This document shows, piece after piece, positions 49,140 to 60,065 of a DNA stretch of 64,000 bases. The notes below the pieces were generated by a model, which saw only the letters and a list, made by a program, of their open reading frames with translations, made no database searches and was not told the origin of the DNA. A program made the translations under genes and the position numbers. Each line of letters begins with the position of its first letter. The first letter of the stretch is position 1. The DNA lies in assembly GCF_028618435.1 (NCBI RefSeq), contig NZ_JAQISW010000002.1, forward strand, positions 204,001 through 268,000, read 5' to 3'. Origin of the DNA: Bartonella sp. MM73XJBT.G. GTDB lineage: Bacteria; Pseudomonadota; Alphaproteobacteria; Rhizobiales; Rhizobiaceae.

Positions 49140-51458
49140 ATGTCTAGAGAACGAAAGAGTAATTTCAGTTTACCAATAGCTGAACTTGACAGTGCTGCAC
49201 TTTTTTATCACCAACACCCCAAACCTGGGAAATTGGAAATACAAGCAACAAAACCTCTTGATAATCAACGTGATTTAGCTCTTGCTTATTCTCCAGGCGT
49301 TGCAGCACCATGTCTTGCAATTCATAAAGATCCCAATCTTGCTGCTCAATATACATCTCGTTCTAATTTAGTCGCTGTTATATCAAATGGAACAGCTGTT
49401 CTTGGTTTAGGAAACATTGGCCCACTCGCTTCAAAGCCAGTTATGGAAGGTAAAGCCGTTTTATTCAAAAAATTTGCCAATATTGATGTTTTTGATATTG
49501 AAATTGATGCATCCGATATAGAACAAATGGTACAAACGGTATCTACCTTAGAACCTACATTTGGTGGTATTAATCTTGAAGATATTAAGGCTCCTGAATG
49601 TTTTGAAATCGAAGAAAAGCTGCGTACTAAGATGAATATTCCAGTTTTTCATGATGATCAACATGGGACGGCTATTATTGTTTCTGCGGCTGTATTAAAT
49701 GCCTTAAATCTTTCAGGAAAAAAAATTGAAAATGCAAAAATAGTTACCTCAGGTGCAGGTGCTGCCGCCCTTGCTTGCCTTAACCTTTTGGTCCGTCTTG
49801 GGGCAAAATCTGAAAACATTTGGCTTAGCGACTTAGAGGGCGTGGTTTATGAAGGGCGCAAGACTCTCATGGATCGTTGGAAAGTCAATTACGCACAAAA
49901 AACTAAAGCGCGAACTTTATCTGATATTATTGATGATGCAGATATTTTTCTAGGCTTATCGGCGGGTGGGGTTTTAAGGCCTGAATATCTTAAAAGAATG
50001 GCTAAAAATCCACTCATTTTAGCGCTGGCTAATCCAGTACCAGAAATTATGCCCGAAGAAGCACATTCTATACGGCCCGATGCGATGATCTGTACAGGGC
50101 GCTCTGATTATCCCAATCAAGTTAATAATGTCCTTTGTTTTCCCTATATCTTCCGTGGTGCATTAGACGTAGGTGCGACTGCAATTAATGAAGAAATGAA
50201 AATGGCTGCTGTTCATGCGATAGCTGCCCTTGCTCGTGAAGAAACTTCAGATGTTGTAGCACGTGCATACGCAAAAGAATCGCCCAATTTTGGACCAGAT
50301 TATCTGATCCCCTCTCCTTTTGATCCGCGTTTAATATTACGTATTGCTCCCGCTGTTGCTAAAGCAGCAATGGAAACGGGCATCGCACTTCGTCCTATTG
50401 AAGATATGGAAGCCTACTATGATATCCTCAATCGATTTGTTTTTCTCTCTGGTTTAACAATGAAGCCTGTTTTTGCGGCAGCAAAAACAGCAAAACGTAA
50501 ACGTGTCATCTATGCCAATGGTGAAGATGAACGCGTCCTTCGCGCAGCACAAGTTGTCATTGAAGAACAAACAGCAACACCTCTCCTTATCGGCCGTCCA
50601 CATGTCGTAGAAGCAAGATTAAAACGCTTTGGTTTGAAAATTCGCCCTAATATAGATTTTGAATTAACAAACCCTGAGGATGATCCACGTTTTCGTGATT
50701 ATGTTAATTTATTTTTTCATTATACAGGAAGACGTGGTGTTACGCCTGAAATGGCAAAAACAATAGTGAGAACATCAACAACCGCTATTGCTGCCCTTGC
50801 CGTCATGCGTGAAGAAGCAGATGCAATGATTTGCGGCTTAGAGGGGCGTTTTGAACGTCAACTTGAATTGATCGAACAAATTATCGGACTTGATCCTCAT
50901 GTTCACCGTTTTTCTGCTATGAGTTTGCTGATCTCTCAACAGCGTACTCTTTTTCTCACAGATACTTACGTTAATGAAAATCCTTCTGCAGAAGAAATCG
51001 CTGAAATGACTGTATTGGCTGCTCAAGAAGTTGAAGCATTTGGAATAACACCTAAAGCAGCCTTACTATCACACTCAAATTTTGGTTCTAAAAACACAGA
51101 AAGTGCCCGTAAAATGCGCCGTGCAACAGAAATTCTTGCCAAAGAACACCCTCATTTAGAGGCAGATGGTGAAATGCATGGCGATGCTGCCCTTTCCAAA
51201 GTTTTTCGTGATCGTGTTTTTCCTGATTCTCGTCTCAAAAGTGAAGCAAATTTGCTTGTCTTTCCAACTCTTGATTCAGCCAACATCACGCTCAACACTG
51301 TTAAAAGCCTCACAAATGCACTCCATGTTGGTCCTATCTTAATAGGGGCCGCACGTCCCGCTCATATACTAACGCCTTCAGTAACTTCACGAGGTGTTGT
51401 TAATATAACAGCCCTTGCCGTCCTTGCAGCAAATAGAAAAAATAAGCTCGTAAAATAA
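49140..51458 (+). CDS. maeB: NADP-dependent malic enzyme
   Basis: MaeB decarboxylates malate to pyruvate, making NADPH. I start at ATG 49140 ([12 protein letters not shown]), giving 772 aa rather than the longer frame from a TTG. The N-terminal malic-enzyme part shows [16 protein letters not shown] and [15 protein letters not shown]. The NADP fold is [16 protein letters not shown]. The C-terminal third is the phosphotransacetylase-like domain typical of large MaeB proteins ([27 protein letters not shown]). It is monocistronic. Confidence 0.95.
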   Translation: MSRERKSNFSLPIAELDSAALFYHQHPKPGKLEIQATKPLDNQRDLALAYSPGVAAPCLAIHKDPNLAAQYTSRSNLVAVISNGTAVLGLGNIGPLASKPVMEGKAVLFKKFANIDVFDIEIDASDIEQMVQTVSTLEPTFGGINLEDIKAPECFEIEEKLRTKMNIPVFHDDQHGTAIIVSAAVLNALNLSGKKIENAKIVTSGAGAAALACLNLLVRLGAKSENIWLSDLEGVVYEGRKTLMDRWKVNYAQKTKARTLSDIIDDADIFLGLSAGGVLRPEYLKRMAKNPLILALANPVPEIMPEEAHSIRPDAMICTGRSDYPNQVNNVLCFPYIFRGALDVGATAINEEMKMAAVHAIAALAREETSDVVARAYAKESPNFGPDYLIPSPFDPRLILRIAPAVAKAAMETGIALRPIEDMEAYYDILNRFVFLSGLTMKPVFAAAKTAKRKRVIYANGEDERVLRAAQVVIEEQTATPLLIGRPHVVEARLKRFGLKIRPNIDFELTNPEDDPRFRDYVNLFFHYTGRRGVTPEMAKTIVRTSTTAIAALAVMREEADAMICGLEGRFERQLELIEQIIGLDPHVHRFSAMSLLISQQRTLFLTDTYVNENPSAEEIAEMTVLAAQEVEAFGITPKAALLSHSNFGSKNTESARKMRRATEILAKEHPHLEADGEMHGDAALSKVFRDRVFPDSRLKSEANLLVFPTLDSANITLNTVKSLTNALHVGPILIGAARPAHILTPSVTSRGVVNITALAVLAANRKNKLVK

Positions 51459-51647
51459 ATGTGCAATAAAACTTCAAAGTTTTTTAAATATTGAGATATA
51501 GTATTTCACATACTGTAAACGCTCTTTCTTTTCTAGAAAAGACAGTTATATTCTGGATTAAGGCTTTTTTTAAAAGAGAAAAAAGGCTAGAAGAATAATA
51601 TTAAATATATTTTGAATTTGCTAACTCTATAATAAGGAATCCATACA

Positions 51648-51932
51648 TTGCCTTCCACGTTTGATAAAGTTGCTGATATTATTGCAGAAATCAGTGAAAT
51701 TGATCGCAATACAATCACACCTGAAAGTCATACAATTGATGATTTGGGAATCGACAGTCTTGATTTTCTTGATATTGTTTTTGCTATTGATAAAGCTTTC
51801 GGAATAAAAGTCCCCTTAGAACAATGGACGCAAGAAGTTAATGAAGGTACAGTTGCTACAGAAGAATACTTTGTTCTCAAAAATCTTTGTGCAAAAATTG
51901 ATGATCTCGTTGCCTTGAAAGAGGCGGAGTAA
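51648..51932 (+). CDS. acpXL: Acyl carrier protein AcpXL
   Basis: AcpXL carries the very-long-chain (about C28) hydroxylated fatty acid used to acylate lipid A in Rhizobiales. It has 94 aa from a TTG start with AAGGA 9 nt upstream. The phosphopantetheine serine sits in [13 protein letters not shown]. The AcpXL-specific stretches [10 protein letters not shown] and [12 protein letters not shown] are present. It leads the cluster acpXL-fabF2XL-fabF1XL-adhXL-lpxXL, which is on one strand with short gaps. Confidence 0.95.
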   Translation: MPSTFDKVADIIAEISEIDRNTITPESHTIDDLGIDSLDFLDIVFAIDKAFGIKVPLEQWTQEVNEGTVATEEYFVLKNLCAKIDDLVALKEAE

Positions 51933-51942
51933 TTTTTTCACT

Positions 51943-53118
51943 ATGTATGATCAATCTGTATTCATCACTGGTATAGGTCTCATAAGCTCTCTGGGGGAAG
52001 GAACTGATCAACATTGGAAACTCTTAAATGATCCGATCTGTACACCAAACCTAGATTGTTCAACTTTTTCGCCCTACACAGTTCATAAATTGCCTGAAAT
52101 TGATTGGAATTTACAAATTCCTAAAAAAAGTGATCAACGGCAAATGGGAATATGGCAACGTCTTGGTACCTATGCAGCTGGTCTTGCTCTTGATGATGCC
52201 GGCATGAAAAATAATGAACAATTCACGTCAACAATGGACATGATCGTAGCAGCAAGTGGAGGAGAACGCGATATCACTGTTGATACGCAGCTTCTTTCTA
52301 AAGCACGTGAAGTCACAGATCATGCCTCTATGTTAAATGTTGCACTTTCAACCGAACTTCGTCCAACATTATTTTTGGCACAACTTTCAAATCTTCTAGC
52401 GGGAAACATTTCAATCGTTCATAAAGTTACTGGATCATCTCGCACATTTATGGGAGAAGAAGGCAGTGGACTTTCTTCACTTCAAATTGCTGTAGCCCGT
52501 ATTAAATCAGGACAAAGTACCCATGCTCTTGTAGGAAGTTCCTATAATGCACAAAGTTATGATATGTTGTTGGCCCATGAACTTGGTGGTCTTTTAACCC
52601 ATAATGGATGGAGCTCGGTGTGGGATCGTAAAATTCGCCCAGGTGGTGGTATTATCACCGGTTCTGGCGGTGTCTTTCTAGTTCTTGAAAGTGGTGAACA
52701 TGCAAAAAAACGTAACGCACGTGCTTATGCTGAAATTAGCCAAATTATTACAGACCAAACAGATAGAACCAAAACGCCGCTTAAGAAATCAATTGCAACA
52801 ATGTTAAAAACAGTGGGCGCTAAAAGTTCCTTAGTCATTTCAGCAGCATCAGGTGCTCACGAAGCGACAAAAGCAGAGCAAAATGCTCTTGATGATGCCG
52901 ATCTCTCTTACCGAGGTATTACAACATTATTCGGTTATATGCGAGAAGCACAGCTTCCTTTAGCACTTGCCCTTGCAGCACTTTCAATTGAAAAGAAACA
53001 CTGTTTTCCAGCGTTAAGTCCTCATGAAAAACCTTTTTCTAAGGAAGTCCATGAAATATTTGTTACAACTATTGGTATAAAAAGAGCTGAAGGTGTTGTA
53101 CGTCTTACGGCTGTTTGA
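51943..53118 (+). CDS. fabF2XL: Beta-ketoacyl-ACP synthase-like protein FabF2XL lacking catalytic residues
   Basis: This 391-residue thiolase-fold protein lies in the position of FabF2XL in the very-long-chain lipid A cluster. It starts 10 nt after acpXL. The N-terminal FITGIGLISSLGEG is typical of FabF. At the nucleophile elbow the sequence is KVTGSSRTFMGEEGSG (about 161-176), with no Cys. The two His motifs are also lost (SAASGAHEATKAEQ instead of NAHGTSTP-type, LFGYMREAQLP instead of KSMxGH). It therefore looks like a non-catalytic chain-length-factor partner of the adjacent FabF1XL, as in type II polyketide synthases. The role is inference. Confidence 0.85.
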   Translation: MYDQSVFITGIGLISSLGEGTDQHWKLLNDPICTPNLDCSTFSPYTVHKLPEIDWNLQIPKKSDQRQMGIWQRLGTYAAGLALDDAGMKNNEQFTSTMDMIVAASGGERDITVDTQLLSKAREVTDHASMLNVALSTELRPTLFLAQLSNLLAGNISIVHKVTGSSRTFMGEEGSGLSSLQIAVARIKSGQSTHALVGSSYNAQSYDMLLAHELGGLLTHNGWSSVWDRKIRPGGGIITGSGGVFLVLESGEHAKKRNARAYAEISQIITDQTDRTKTPLKKSIATMLKTVGAKSSLVISAASGAHEATKAEQNALDDADLSYRGITTLFGYMREAQLPLALALAALSIEKKHCFPALSPHEKPFSKEVHEIFVTTIGIKRAEGVVRLTAV

Positions 53119-53133
53119 AGGGGAATTTCTATT

Positions 53134-54408
53134 GTGAAATATCATGATCATTTTGGACGTCCACTTGTAGCCATAACTGGAACTGGCGTTGTTACATCAC
53201 TAGGACAAGGAAAACATGAAAATTGGCAAAAATTAACAAATGGTGTAAGCGGCATCCATAAAATAACGCGTTTTCCTGTTGAAGGATTAAATACATATAT
53301 TGCTGGGACAATTGATTTTCTCAAAGAAAGTACGCTTGGCGCTTCGGCTCTTTCTGAAAAGCTTGCACATCTTTCTGCTGAAGAGGCTTTAGAACAAGCT
53401 GCTCTTGATAAAACAAATTTTAATGGGCCACTCTTTTTAGCTGCACCTCCTGTTGAGCTTGAATGGCAAGCACGTTTTAGTCTTGATCAAGAGGAAGAAT
53501 TCAATAATGAGCCTTCTTATGCACATCTTCTTAGAATTTGTAAGCATAAACAGCATGAAGCACTTTTTGAAACCACACAATTTGGTGCCATTGCAGAAAA
53601 ACTGCAAAAAACGTTTGGCACAAAGGGACTTCCTGTTACACTTTCCACGGCTTGTGCATCTGGTGCGACAGCAATTCAATTAGGTGTTGAAGCTATTCGA
53701 CGAGGCGAAACAAATCGGGCTCTTACCATTGCGACAGATGGATCCGTTTCAGCAGAATCTCTTATTCGCTTTTCATTACTTTCTGCTCTTTCCACTCAAA
53801 ATGAACCTGCAGAAAAAGCAGCAAAACCCTTCAGCCGAGATCGAGACGGATTTGTTATGGCAGAAGGCTCAGGTGCTCTTGTTCTTGAATCTCTTCAAAG
53901 TGCACTAAACCGGAATGCTACAATTTTAGGAATTGTAGCAGGCTGTGGAGAAACGGCCGATGATTTTCACCGTACACGTTCAAAACCCGATGCATCACCA
54001 GCCATTGGATCCGTTCGCAAAGCCTTAAATGATGCACAAATAACCATCCATGAAATTGACTATATTAATGCTCATGGAACCTCAACACCTGAAAATGAAA
54101 AAATGGAATATCTTGCGTTATCGACAGTCTTCGGTGATATTCTAGAGCATATTCCAGTTTCTTCTAATAAATCAATGATTGGACATACTTTAACGGCTGC
54201 TGGAGCTATAGAAGCTGTTTTTTCGCTCTTAACCATTCAATCGGGGATACTTCCACCTACAATAAATTACGATAACCCTGACCCTTCTATCCCTTTAGAC
54301 GTTGTTCCTCATCATAGCCGTAAAGCCAAGGTCAATGCGGTTTTGTCAAACTCATTTGGATTTGGTGGTCAAAATACGAGTCTTGTTCTCACAGCCTATA
54401 AAGGATAA
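53134..54408 (+). CDS. fabF1XL: Beta-ketoacyl-ACP synthase FabF1XL
   Basis: This 424-residue condensing enzyme extends the AcpXL-bound very-long-chain acyl group. The full catalytic set is present: Cys174 in STACASGAT, His314 in INAHGTSTPE, and His351 in NKSMIGHTLTAAG. The start is GTG, 15 nt after the fabF2XL stop. With its Cys-less neighbour it forms a KS-alpha/KS-beta-like pair. A FabZ-type dehydratase, found between acpXL and fabF2XL in other rhizobia, is absent from this cluster. Confidence 0.93.
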   Translation: MKYHDHFGRPLVAITGTGVVTSLGQGKHENWQKLTNGVSGIHKITRFPVEGLNTYIAGTIDFLKESTLGASALSEKLAHLSAEEALEQAALDKTNFNGPLFLAAPPVELEWQARFSLDQEEEFNNEPSYAHLLRICKHKQHEALFETTQFGAIAEKLQKTFGTKGLPVTLSTACASGATAIQLGVEAIRRGETNRALTIATDGSVSAESLIRFSLLSALSTQNEPAEKAAKPFSRDRDGFVMAEGSGALVLESLQSALNRNATILGIVAGCGETADDFHRTRSKPDASPAIGSVRKALNDAQITIHEIDYINAHGTSTPENEKMEYLALSTVFGDILEHIPVSSNKSMIGHTLTAAGAIEAVFSLLTIQSGILPPTINYDNPDPSIPLDVVPHHSRKAKVNAVLSNSFGFGGQNTSLVLTAYKG

Positions 54409-54476
54409 TCTTTTCCATACTGACCAAAGTCAATCATACTGAAGCAATAGCAATTATCAATTGAAGGGGAATAATA

Positions 54477-55505
54477 ATGCGTGCGCTACAATTGCTAAAT
54501 GAACGTCAGCTTGAAATCACCAATATTTCCTCACCACCTTCACCTAGACCAGATGAAGTAACAGTACGGATCAAAGCTGTTGCTCTTAATCATATTGATG
54601 TATGGGGCTGGCGTGGGATGGCTTTCGCGAAAAGAAAAATGCCCCTCATCATTGGTGCAGAAGCTTCCGGTGAGGTTATACAAGTAGGAGATAACATTGA
54701 AAATCTTCAACTTGGACAGATTGTCTCAATTTATGGAGCACAAACCTGTGGGGTATGTCAAGCTTGTCGTGAAGGACGGGATAATCTTTGCACGGATGTA
54801 AAAGGAGTCTATGGTTTTCATCTTGATGGATTTGCTTGTGAGCTTGTCAATTTACCCGCGCGTTTATTGGTTCCAGCACCTCCCCAATGTGATGAACTCC
54901 AAGCTGCTGTCGCTCCAATTACTTTTGGTACCGTAGAGCATATGCTTTTCGATAATGCAAAACTACAAGCAGGAGAAACAATCCTGATACAAGCTGGTGG
55001 TTCCGGTATTGGCTCTGCTGCCATTCAACTTGCAAAACATATGGGATGTACCATTATCACGACGGTAGGTTCAGATGAAAAAATTGCAAAAGCACAGTCT
55101 CTTGGAGCAGATCATGTGATTAATTATCGTAAAGATCGTTTTGAAGGTGTAGTGCGCAAATTAACCCAAAAAAAAGGTGTTGACGTCGTTTTTGAGCATG
55201 TTGGGGTCGATACATGGAACGGTTCTTTGTTGTGTATGAAAAAAGGAGCACGTTTAGTAACTTGCGGTTCTACCTCTGGTGTTTCAGCATCAATAAATCT
55301 CATGCAATTATTTCAACAACAACTGAAAATATTTGGTTCATTTGGCTGCCGTATGGAAAATATGAAAAATGCCATGCAAAAAATGGCACAAAAAGCTGTA
55401 CACCCTGTCATTGATACAATTGTTGGTCTTGATGAAATTGATACAGCTTTAAAACGAATGGAGAGCCGTGATATTTTTGGTAAAATTATTCTTAAAATCA
55501 ATTAA
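54477..55505 (+). CDS. adhXL: Zinc-binding dehydrogenase AdhXL
   Basis: This 342-residue medium-chain dehydrogenase is of the type found in the very-long-chain lipid A cluster, where it is thought to act as an enoyl- or keto-acyl reductase. It has a structural-zinc lobe (CGVCQACREGRDNLC), a nucleotide fold (LIQAGGSGIGSAAIQLAKHMG, about 170-190) and the C-terminal DIFGKIILKI. The ATG follows AAGGGGA. It sits between fabF1XL and lpxXL; the reaction is inferred from context. Confidence 0.88.
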   Translation: MRALQLLNERQLEITNISSPPSPRPDEVTVRIKAVALNHIDVWGWRGMAFAKRKMPLIIGAEASGEVIQVGDNIENLQLGQIVSIYGAQTCGVCQACREGRDNLCTDVKGVYGFHLDGFACELVNLPARLLVPAPPQCDELQAAVAPITFGTVEHMLFDNAKLQAGETILIQAGGSGIGSAAIQLAKHMGCTIITTVGSDEKIAKAQSLGADHVINYRKDRFEGVVRKLTQKKGVDVVFEHVGVDTWNGSLLCMKKGARLVTCGSTSGVSASINLMQLFQQQLKIFGSFGCRMENMKNAMQKMAQKAVHPVIDTIVGLDEIDTALKRMESRDIFGKIILKIN

Positions 55506-55508
55506 ATC

Positions 55509-56441
55509 ATGATGAAACTTTCTCTTAAAAATCTCATCTATAGTATTAAAGTTATAGCTAAAAAGATATCCTACTTGTTATGGGCTTATCTGCTTTTTGG
55601 TTCTTTATTTATTCTAAAATGCTTTCCAGCCAAAATGGGAATTTCTCTTTTTTCTTGGTTGGCAAAAAAAATTGGTCCCCTCGTACATCGTCATCAAATA
55701 ACACTTGCAAACCTTAGGAAGGCATATCCAGAAAAAACAGAGCAAGAACGCTACGAGATTGCAATCGAAATGTGGGAAAATATAGGACGCTTCCTAGCCG
55801 AATATATTTTTCTTGATAAAATTTTTGATTTTGATCCTCATGCGGATGAGCCAGGTTTTATTGAAGTTAAAGGAGCTGAAATCTTTGAACGATTAAAAAA
55901 TGAAAAAAGGCCACACATTTTTTTCACAGCGCATACTGGAAATTTTGAACTTCTGCCTATTTGTGCACAAAGTTTTGATCTGAATGTTACGGTCTTATTT
56001 AGACCACCCAATAATCCTTATGTTGCCAAACGAGTTCTTAAAGCCCGACAAACTTCTATGGGACATCTTGTTCCATCAAAAGCTGGTGCAGCATGGGCAT
56101 TAGCAGGTAAATTAGCAGAAGGTGAAAATGTTGGTATGCTCGTTGATCAAAAATTTCACCGCGGTATCATGGGAACATTTTTTAACAGACCTCTTAAAAC
56201 AAATCCCTTAATTATAAAGCTTGCACGACAATATAACTGTGATATTTACCCAGCACGTTGTATTCGTCTGCCTGGAGGACGTCATCGTTTAGAATTATAT
56301 GAACGTGTAGAACTTCCATGTGATGAAAATAATGATATCGATATCGCTGCTTCTACGCAAAAATTAAATGATATTGTTGAAAATTGGGTTCGTGAATATC
56401 CCGGACAATGGATGTGGTTACATAGACGTTGGGACATCTAA
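55509..56441 (+). CDS. lpxXL: Lipid A very-long-chain acyltransferase LpxXL
   Basis: LpxXL transfers the very-long-chain acyl group from AcpXL onto lipid A at the inner membrane. It has 310 aa: an N-terminal membrane helix (ISYLLWAYLLFGSLFILKC), then the acyltransferase motif TAHTGNFELLP (H-x4-E), LVDQKFHRGIMGTFFNRP, and the C-terminal QWMWLHRRW of the HtrB/LpxL family. It starts 3 nt after the adhXL stop and closes the cluster. Confidence 0.94.
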   Translation: MMKLSLKNLIYSIKVIAKKISYLLWAYLLFGSLFILKCFPAKMGISLFSWLAKKIGPLVHRHQITLANLRKAYPEKTEQERYEIAIEMWENIGRFLAEYIFLDKIFDFDPHADEPGFIEVKGAEIFERLKNEKRPHIFFTAHTGNFELLPICAQSFDLNVTVLFRPPNNPYVAKRVLKARQTSMGHLVPSKAGAAWALAGKLAEGENVGMLVDQKFHRGIMGTFFNRPLKTNPLIIKLARQYNCDIYPARCIRLPGGRHRLELYERVELPCDENNDIDIAASTQKLNDIVENWVREYPGQWMWLHRRWDI

Positions 56442-56473
56442 CATAAGCTCTATTGCTTACAGAGGAAGTACAA

Positions 56474-57283
56474 ATGTTAGCCTCAAAAAATATAAAAGAT
56501 CTCACCGCAATTATCACTGCTTTACGCAATCCTGATAATGGTTGTCTCTGGCATAAAAAACAAACTTCTAAATCTCTCATACCTTATATGCTGGAAGAAG
56601 TTTACGAAGTCATCGACGCCATTGAACGAAAAAACCAAAAAGATCTCTGTGAAGAACTTGGGGACCTTCTTTTACAGGTTGTTTATCATGCTACCATTGC
56701 ACAAGAAGAAGGTAGCTTTACTTTTGAAGATGTTGTTTATGCAATTACGGAAAAAATGATTCGCCGCCATCCTCACGTTTTTGGAAATAACGAACAAAAA
56801 AAACGAGGGTTTATGAAAGAAGAGTGGGAATATATAAAAAAAGAAGAACGGGCTGAACGAGAGAAATTGAGCAAAGAAAAAAACAACAATTCAAGTATTC
56901 TTGCAAAAATAAAACCGATCCAGCCAGCAGACCAAGAGGCTTTTGCTTTACAAGAAGAAGCAGCTAGAGTGGGTTTTGATTGGCAAGAAAGTGATAAAGT
57001 TTTTGCAAAAATAGAAGAAGAACTGGAAGAACTCAAAGAAGCCATCAAAAATAAAAAAAAATTAGAAATAGAGGCAGAATTTGGAGATCTCTACTTTATT
57101 CTTGTTAATCTCGCACGTCACTTAGCAATTGATTCACAAAAAGCATTAAAAAAGACAAATACAAAATTCCGAAATCGTTTTGCCTATATTGAAGAAAAGT
57201 TATCCACTCAATCTAAAACACTCACTGACGCCTCCTTAAATGAAATGGAAGCACTTTGGAAGCAAGCTAAAAATGAACAATAA
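56474..57283 (+). CDS. mazG: Nucleoside triphosphate pyrophosphohydrolase MazG
   Basis: MazG hydrolyses (d)NTPs to monophosphates and pyrophosphate and cleans the nucleotide pool. I start at ATG 56474 (AGGAAG upstream), 269 aa. Both tandem MazG domains are present: LRNPDNGCLWHKKQT with EELGDLLLQVVYHA, and EELEELKEAI with EAEFGDLYFILVNLARH. The ExxE...ExxD metal sites are intact. It is convergent with the sufA-like gene. Confidence 0.94.
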   Translation: MLASKNIKDLTAIITALRNPDNGCLWHKKQTSKSLIPYMLEEVYEVIDAIERKNQKDLCEELGDLLLQVVYHATIAQEEGSFTFEDVVYAITEKMIRRHPHVFGNNEQKKRGFMKEEWEYIKKEERAEREKLSKEKNNNSSILAKIKPIQPADQEAFALQEEAARVGFDWQESDKVFAKIEEELEELKEAIKNKKKLEIEAEFGDLYFILVNLARHLAIDSQKALKKTNTKFRNRFAYIEEKLSTQSKTLTDASLNEMEALWKQAKNEQ

Positions 57284-57362
57284 AAAATATCAGATCTCTT
57301 ATCTCCAAAAGAACAAGACACCTAAAATTTCTCAATAATAATTTCTTTAAGCTTGGATAATT

Positions 57363-57737
57363 TCACGAAGCTCGATTCGTTTTATATTGATCTTGAGGAA
57401 CAGCACGGAGTTCTACCGACTCGCCACACCCACATGCTGAAACTTGATTAGGATTTTTAAAAACAAAACCAGAACGAAGTGTTGTTACTTCATAATCCAT
57501 CTGTGTTCCTAACAAAAATAACACCGCATCATGCGCGATAAAAACACGAGCACCATTCACTTCAACAACATCCGCATCTATCCCCTCTTCTTTGACGAGA
57601 GTAATTGTATATTCCATCCCTGCACAACCGCCTTTTTTGATCCCAACAAGAATACCTCGTGCATCTTTTGCATCCATAATCGCTTTAATACGATTCACAG
57701 CGGCTTGTGTTAAACTTATTACCGAAAAACGACTCAT
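57363..57737 (-). CDS. sufA: HesB/IscA-family iron-sulfur assembly protein (SufA-like)
   Basis: This A-type carrier for Fe-S clusters has 124 aa from ATG 57735-57737 (MSRFSVISLTQ), ignoring an upstream GTG. The three conserved cysteines are in GIKKGGCAGMEY and the C-terminal ACGCGESVEL. It stands alone; no other suf genes are adjacent in this window, so the SufA versus ErpA/IscA label is uncertain. Confidence 0.88.
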   Translation of the reverse strand: MSRFSVISLTQAAVNRIKAIMDAKDARGILVGIKKGGCAGMEYTITLVKEEGIDADVVEVNGARVFIAHDAVLFLLGTQMDYEVTTLRSGFVFKNPNQVSACGCGESVELRAVPQDQYKTNRAS

Positions 57738-58362
57738 CGTTTGCTCTTTTCTTAGCTCAATAGACACTTTAAACGTTTTTTCTCTACCATATTCTATCTG
57801 GTATTTTAGAAGAAAAACAACAAGACATAAATTAAAACACCCTACCCTTTTTATTGAGATAAAAATTTATTAGGATAGAAATACATCTTCATAAAATAAG
57901 ATTTTTGATTGTATAATCTAGAATTTACAATTTTTTGTCCTCATAAAACACAAAAACACCTCTACCATAAAAACTTTAAACGAAAAAAAACGTTTCAATA
58001 CCATACATTCAATTCCAACGTTTTAAAAATATTTATTTTTTTATGACCTATAAGATAAAAAAATAGATCTTCTGTACTTATGGGCGTTCCTTTCCTACCC
58101 CGATACCCCTAAAATTACAAATCTTCTCTCGTCTCAATCTGCAAAAAGAATTAAATGCATAAATCTATTAATTATAGAACTCCAATTTGAACAGTAACAA
58201 AAACTTTACAGATTTTTGACTTATCTTGAACGAATAACAATCTATTGGTAGGCGAAATTTTTCACTTTCAAAAATTGCAAGTGTAAGAGCATTTTAGATT
58301 TTGTTCTATTTATTTTTCTCTTGCCTTTAAAGAAACAGTCATTTAATCGTTTCACACGGATT
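57738..58362. other. Intergenic region upstream of tRNA-Pro
   Basis: About 600 nt of AT-rich DNA. It includes the sufA upstream region and the tRNA-Pro promoter. No gene or structured element is recognised. Confidence 0.5.
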
Positions 58363-58439
<77 letters not shown>

Positions 58440-58536
58440 TTTTTAAACGCTATAAAATAAGCTTATTTTAAAATTTTTTATTTCAATTACACAACCATGA
58501 TTTTTTCTTCAACATGATAAGACATTGATTTATAAT

Positions 58537-58690
58537 GATAATCTAGCGTTATTCATATTGAGTTAGACCTTCGAATAATGTAAGTTCTCTCATTTCAAAT
58601 CTCTCTATCTTGAATCAATCAAAACCACTCATTTGCACATAACAAGCGGGATGAGTGTGTGGATCAAATTTGTATAAGAAAGGAGTAAAA
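58537..58690 (+). repeat. Integrase upstream region shared with 26699-26865
   Basis: This segment in front of the integrase is repeated in diverged form at 26699-26865 in front of the integrase relic. Shared landmarks are listed under that relic. The conservation outside the coding part shows that both copies derive from one mobile unit. Confidence 0.65.
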
Positions 58691-59856
58691 ATGCTCCTTA
58701 TGAACCGTCTTAATGCAAGGTCTGTCGCAACATTGGGGGCTGGCAAATATAATGATGGTGCCGGCTTGCTTCTTCATAAGCGTAAAGATGGTGGTGCTCA
58801 ATGGATTTATCGTTATACCCTTCATGGACGCCACCGCGAAATGGGCTTGGGTGCTTTAAGAGATGTTTCTTTAAAACAAGCCCGTGAATTGGCAACGGGG
58901 TGCCGTTCTATTCTTCGTGAGGGTCGTGCCCCCATTAAGGAACGTGAGAAACAAAAGCGTGAGGCAATAAGCAATCTTCATTATTTAAAAGATATTGCCA
59001 TAGATGCTTTTGAAAGTCGTAAAACTGAATTAAAAGGTGATGGTAAAAATGGTAAATGGTTTACACCTTTACGCCTTTATATTCTTCCCAAATTAGGCTG
59101 TTTACCGGTTTCAGAAATTACGCAAACAGAGATACGCAATACCCTTGCCCCTATTTGGCATACAAAAGCTATAACAGCAGAAAAAGCACTCATCCGCCTT
59201 AATATTTTTCTCAAACATGCGGCTGCCTTGGGATTGGATGTGATTTACAAGCAACACAAAAAGCACGCGCGCTCTTAGGTAAACAACTCCATAAAACACA
59301 AAATATACCAGCCATGGATTGGAAAGATGTTCCTGTTTTTATAAAACGCTTTGTCAAAAAACAACCATGACAAATTTAGCTTTACGTTTGCTTATTTTTA
59401 CAGGTGTTCGTGCTTTTCCTTTATGTCATATTCGTGAAGATCAAATTGATGGAGATATATGGACTATTCCTGCTGAAAATATGAAAGGAAGGCGTGATGC
59501 TACAACAAAATTTCGTGTGCCTCTATCAACAGAAGCATTAGAAATTTTGAAACAAGCGCGCCTGCTTTCTCGTAATGATTTCTTCTTTTCTGCAACCGGT
59601 CACGGTCCCCTCGCTGAGAAATGTATGGCTCAATATATGAGAGACAATAAACTTGAAGCCTGCCCCCATGGTTTTCGCTCTAGTTTACGCGATTGGCTTG
59701 CTGAAACAACCGATGCCCCCCTATGAGGTCGCTGAAACTATTCTAAGTCATACGGTCGGGGGGCAAGTAGAGCGTGCCTATCGTCGTACTGATTATTTAG
59801 AACAGCGCCGTGTTTATATGGATAAATGGGCGGCTTATGTTACAGGTCAAGCTTAA
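58691..59856 (+). pseudogene. Tyrosine integrase, broken by three frameshifts
   Basis: This is a P4/phage-type integrase starting at ATG 58691 (AGGAG upstream): MNRLNARSVATLGAGKYNDG, then YTLHGRHREMGLGALRDVSL. The frame shifts near 59245 (VIYKQ to DLQATQKARALLGKQ), again near 59355-59365 in an A-run, and again near 59725 in a C-run. The catalytic domain pieces survive in order: LLIFTGVRAFPLCHIRED, HGFRSSLRDWLAE, and ILSHTVGGQVERAYRRTDY. Concatenated they make one full-length protein of about 385 residues. It lies just after tRNA-Pro, typical of a tRNA-integrated element. Two of the three shifts are at homopolymers, so sequencing error must be excluded. Confidence 0.85.
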
Positions 59857-60065
59857 GATATGGGGTGTAATACCCCATTATCTGTGGATAACTTTCTATC
59901 TCTCTTCTCTCATTCTTTCTCAATGAGACTCATAAATTATCACATCAGAAAATGTATAATAAAATACTGTTTTTTATAGACTAAATCCCTTTCCAATGAT
60001 TCGAAAATATGGTTAATAAATACTTATGATTTGTTCCCATTTTTTACTCTTGAAAGAAAATTATA

